Of a stretch of 5,455 nt of DNA, positions 5,204 through 5,455 are shown in pieces. Each line of letters begins with the position of its first letter. Position 1 is the stretch's first letter. The stretch is from the NCBI GenBank assembly GCA_903930035.1, contig CAIYXG010000494.1:1-5455 (forward strand). Direction: 5' to 3'. Source of the stretch: an uncultured Actinomycetes bacterium. Its GTDB lineage: Bacteria; Actinomycetota; Acidimicrobiia; Acidimicrobiales; Microtrichaceae. The notes beneath the pieces are model-generated. The model made no database searches and was not told where the DNA came from. It worked only from the letters and a program-made list of their open reading frames with translations. Position numbers and translations under genes: made by a program.

Positions 5204-5455
5204 ATGCTGACCCCGCTCCTCCAACGTCATGCTGCTCCGCGTGTCCTCTGCGCCTGGATCGTCGTCGTGCTGGTGTCGTCGGCCCTGACCTTCTCGCCGT
5301 CGACCTCTCCTGCAGGTGCTCTCACGACTGCGCCCGGCGGTTTCAACGCCATCAATCCGACGCGCGCCCTCGACACCCGCAACGGCGGCGGCTGCATCAA
5401 CGGCGCCCGAGACTTGACCCTTGCGGGGCTCTTCGGTGTCCCGACCGACGCAGCC
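5204..5455 (+). CDS. Secreted protein with signal peptide and 'PTRxLDTR' domain start (partial, C-terminus outside window)
   Basis: An open frame of 84 codons runs from ATG 5204 to the right edge with no stop. Residues 1-13 carry positive charges (QRHAAPR), and 14-30 are hydrophobic (VLCAWIVVVLVSSALTF). A Ser/Pro/Ala stretch then ends in a plausible signal-peptidase site after AGA (residues 37-39). The export signal is therefore clear. The mature part begins a domain with FNAINPTRALDTRNGGG (47-63) and LAGLFGVPTDAA (73-84). From memory, this matches the '(V/A)xPTRxLDTRxGxG ... AGxxGVPxDA' module in large secreted actinobacterial proteins of unknown function, sometimes found as repeats. Eighteen of 84 codons end in A or T (CAA, CGT, CAT, GCT, AAT and others), clearly more than in its neighbours, which may mean a different origin or expression level. 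The start rests on the AGGAGGT 8 bases upstream. Confidence 0.85.
   Translation, partial: MLTPLLQRHAAPRVLCAWIVVVLVSSALTFSPSTSPAGALTTAPGGFNAINPTRALDTRNGGGCINGARDLTLAGLFGVPTDAA

Noticed and set aside
4238..5230. Minus-strand open frame opposite the crotonase
   Set aside because: Antisense of a gene with clear crotonase motifs; the protein has His/Gly/Asp/Val-rich composition with no domain.

Overview
The window is a compact, very GC-rich stretch whose genes end almost every codon in G or C. It looks like actinobacterial chromosome. The secreted protein at the right edge carries a 'PTRxLDTR' motif that, from memory, is frequent in Acidimicrobiia and related actinobacteria. The cold-shock, aminotransferase and SulP sequences also look actinobacterial. 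The class-level placement is inference only.

Layout, left to right. Four genes lie on the minus strand, listed here in transcription order from the divergent promoter region at about 4302-4363: a SulP-family anion transporter with a C-terminal STAS domain (4301-2619), a class III PLP-dependent aminotransferase (2532-1168), a small CspA-type cold-shock protein (994-791), and an actinobacterial two-helix membrane protein cut by the left edge (699-1). On the plus strand are a crotonase-fold protein (4364-5119) and the start of a secreted protein with a signal peptide (5204 to the right edge). The gaps of 62 to 173 bases hold candidate promoters and hairpins. No stretch over 300 bases lacks a gene. 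I see no tRNA, rRNA, CRISPR array, insertion sequence or attachment site.

The minus-strand genes are separated by 86, 173 and 91 bases, so they are probably several transcription units rather than one tight operon. A stable hairpin, a 13-bp stem closed by a GAAA tetraloop when read as minus-strand RNA, separates the cold-shock gene from the membrane-protein gene. The SulP and crotonase genes diverge from 62 bases. Each has a -10-like hexamer only 6 bases before its ATG, which suggests leaderless mRNAs. The aminotransferase and the secreted protein instead have Shine-Dalgarno sequences.

Most of the window is ordinary housekeeping or accessory metabolism, and I do not see a clear new multi-gene system. 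The points most worth checking are these: the crotonase lacks both hydratase glutamates but keeps an isomerase-type glutamate; the SulP protein has relocated charged residues in its transport core; the divergent promoter has a dyad; the cold-shock gene is followed by the tetraloop hairpin; and the leader of the secreted protein can form two mutually exclusive stems, while that gene's codon use differs from its neighbours.
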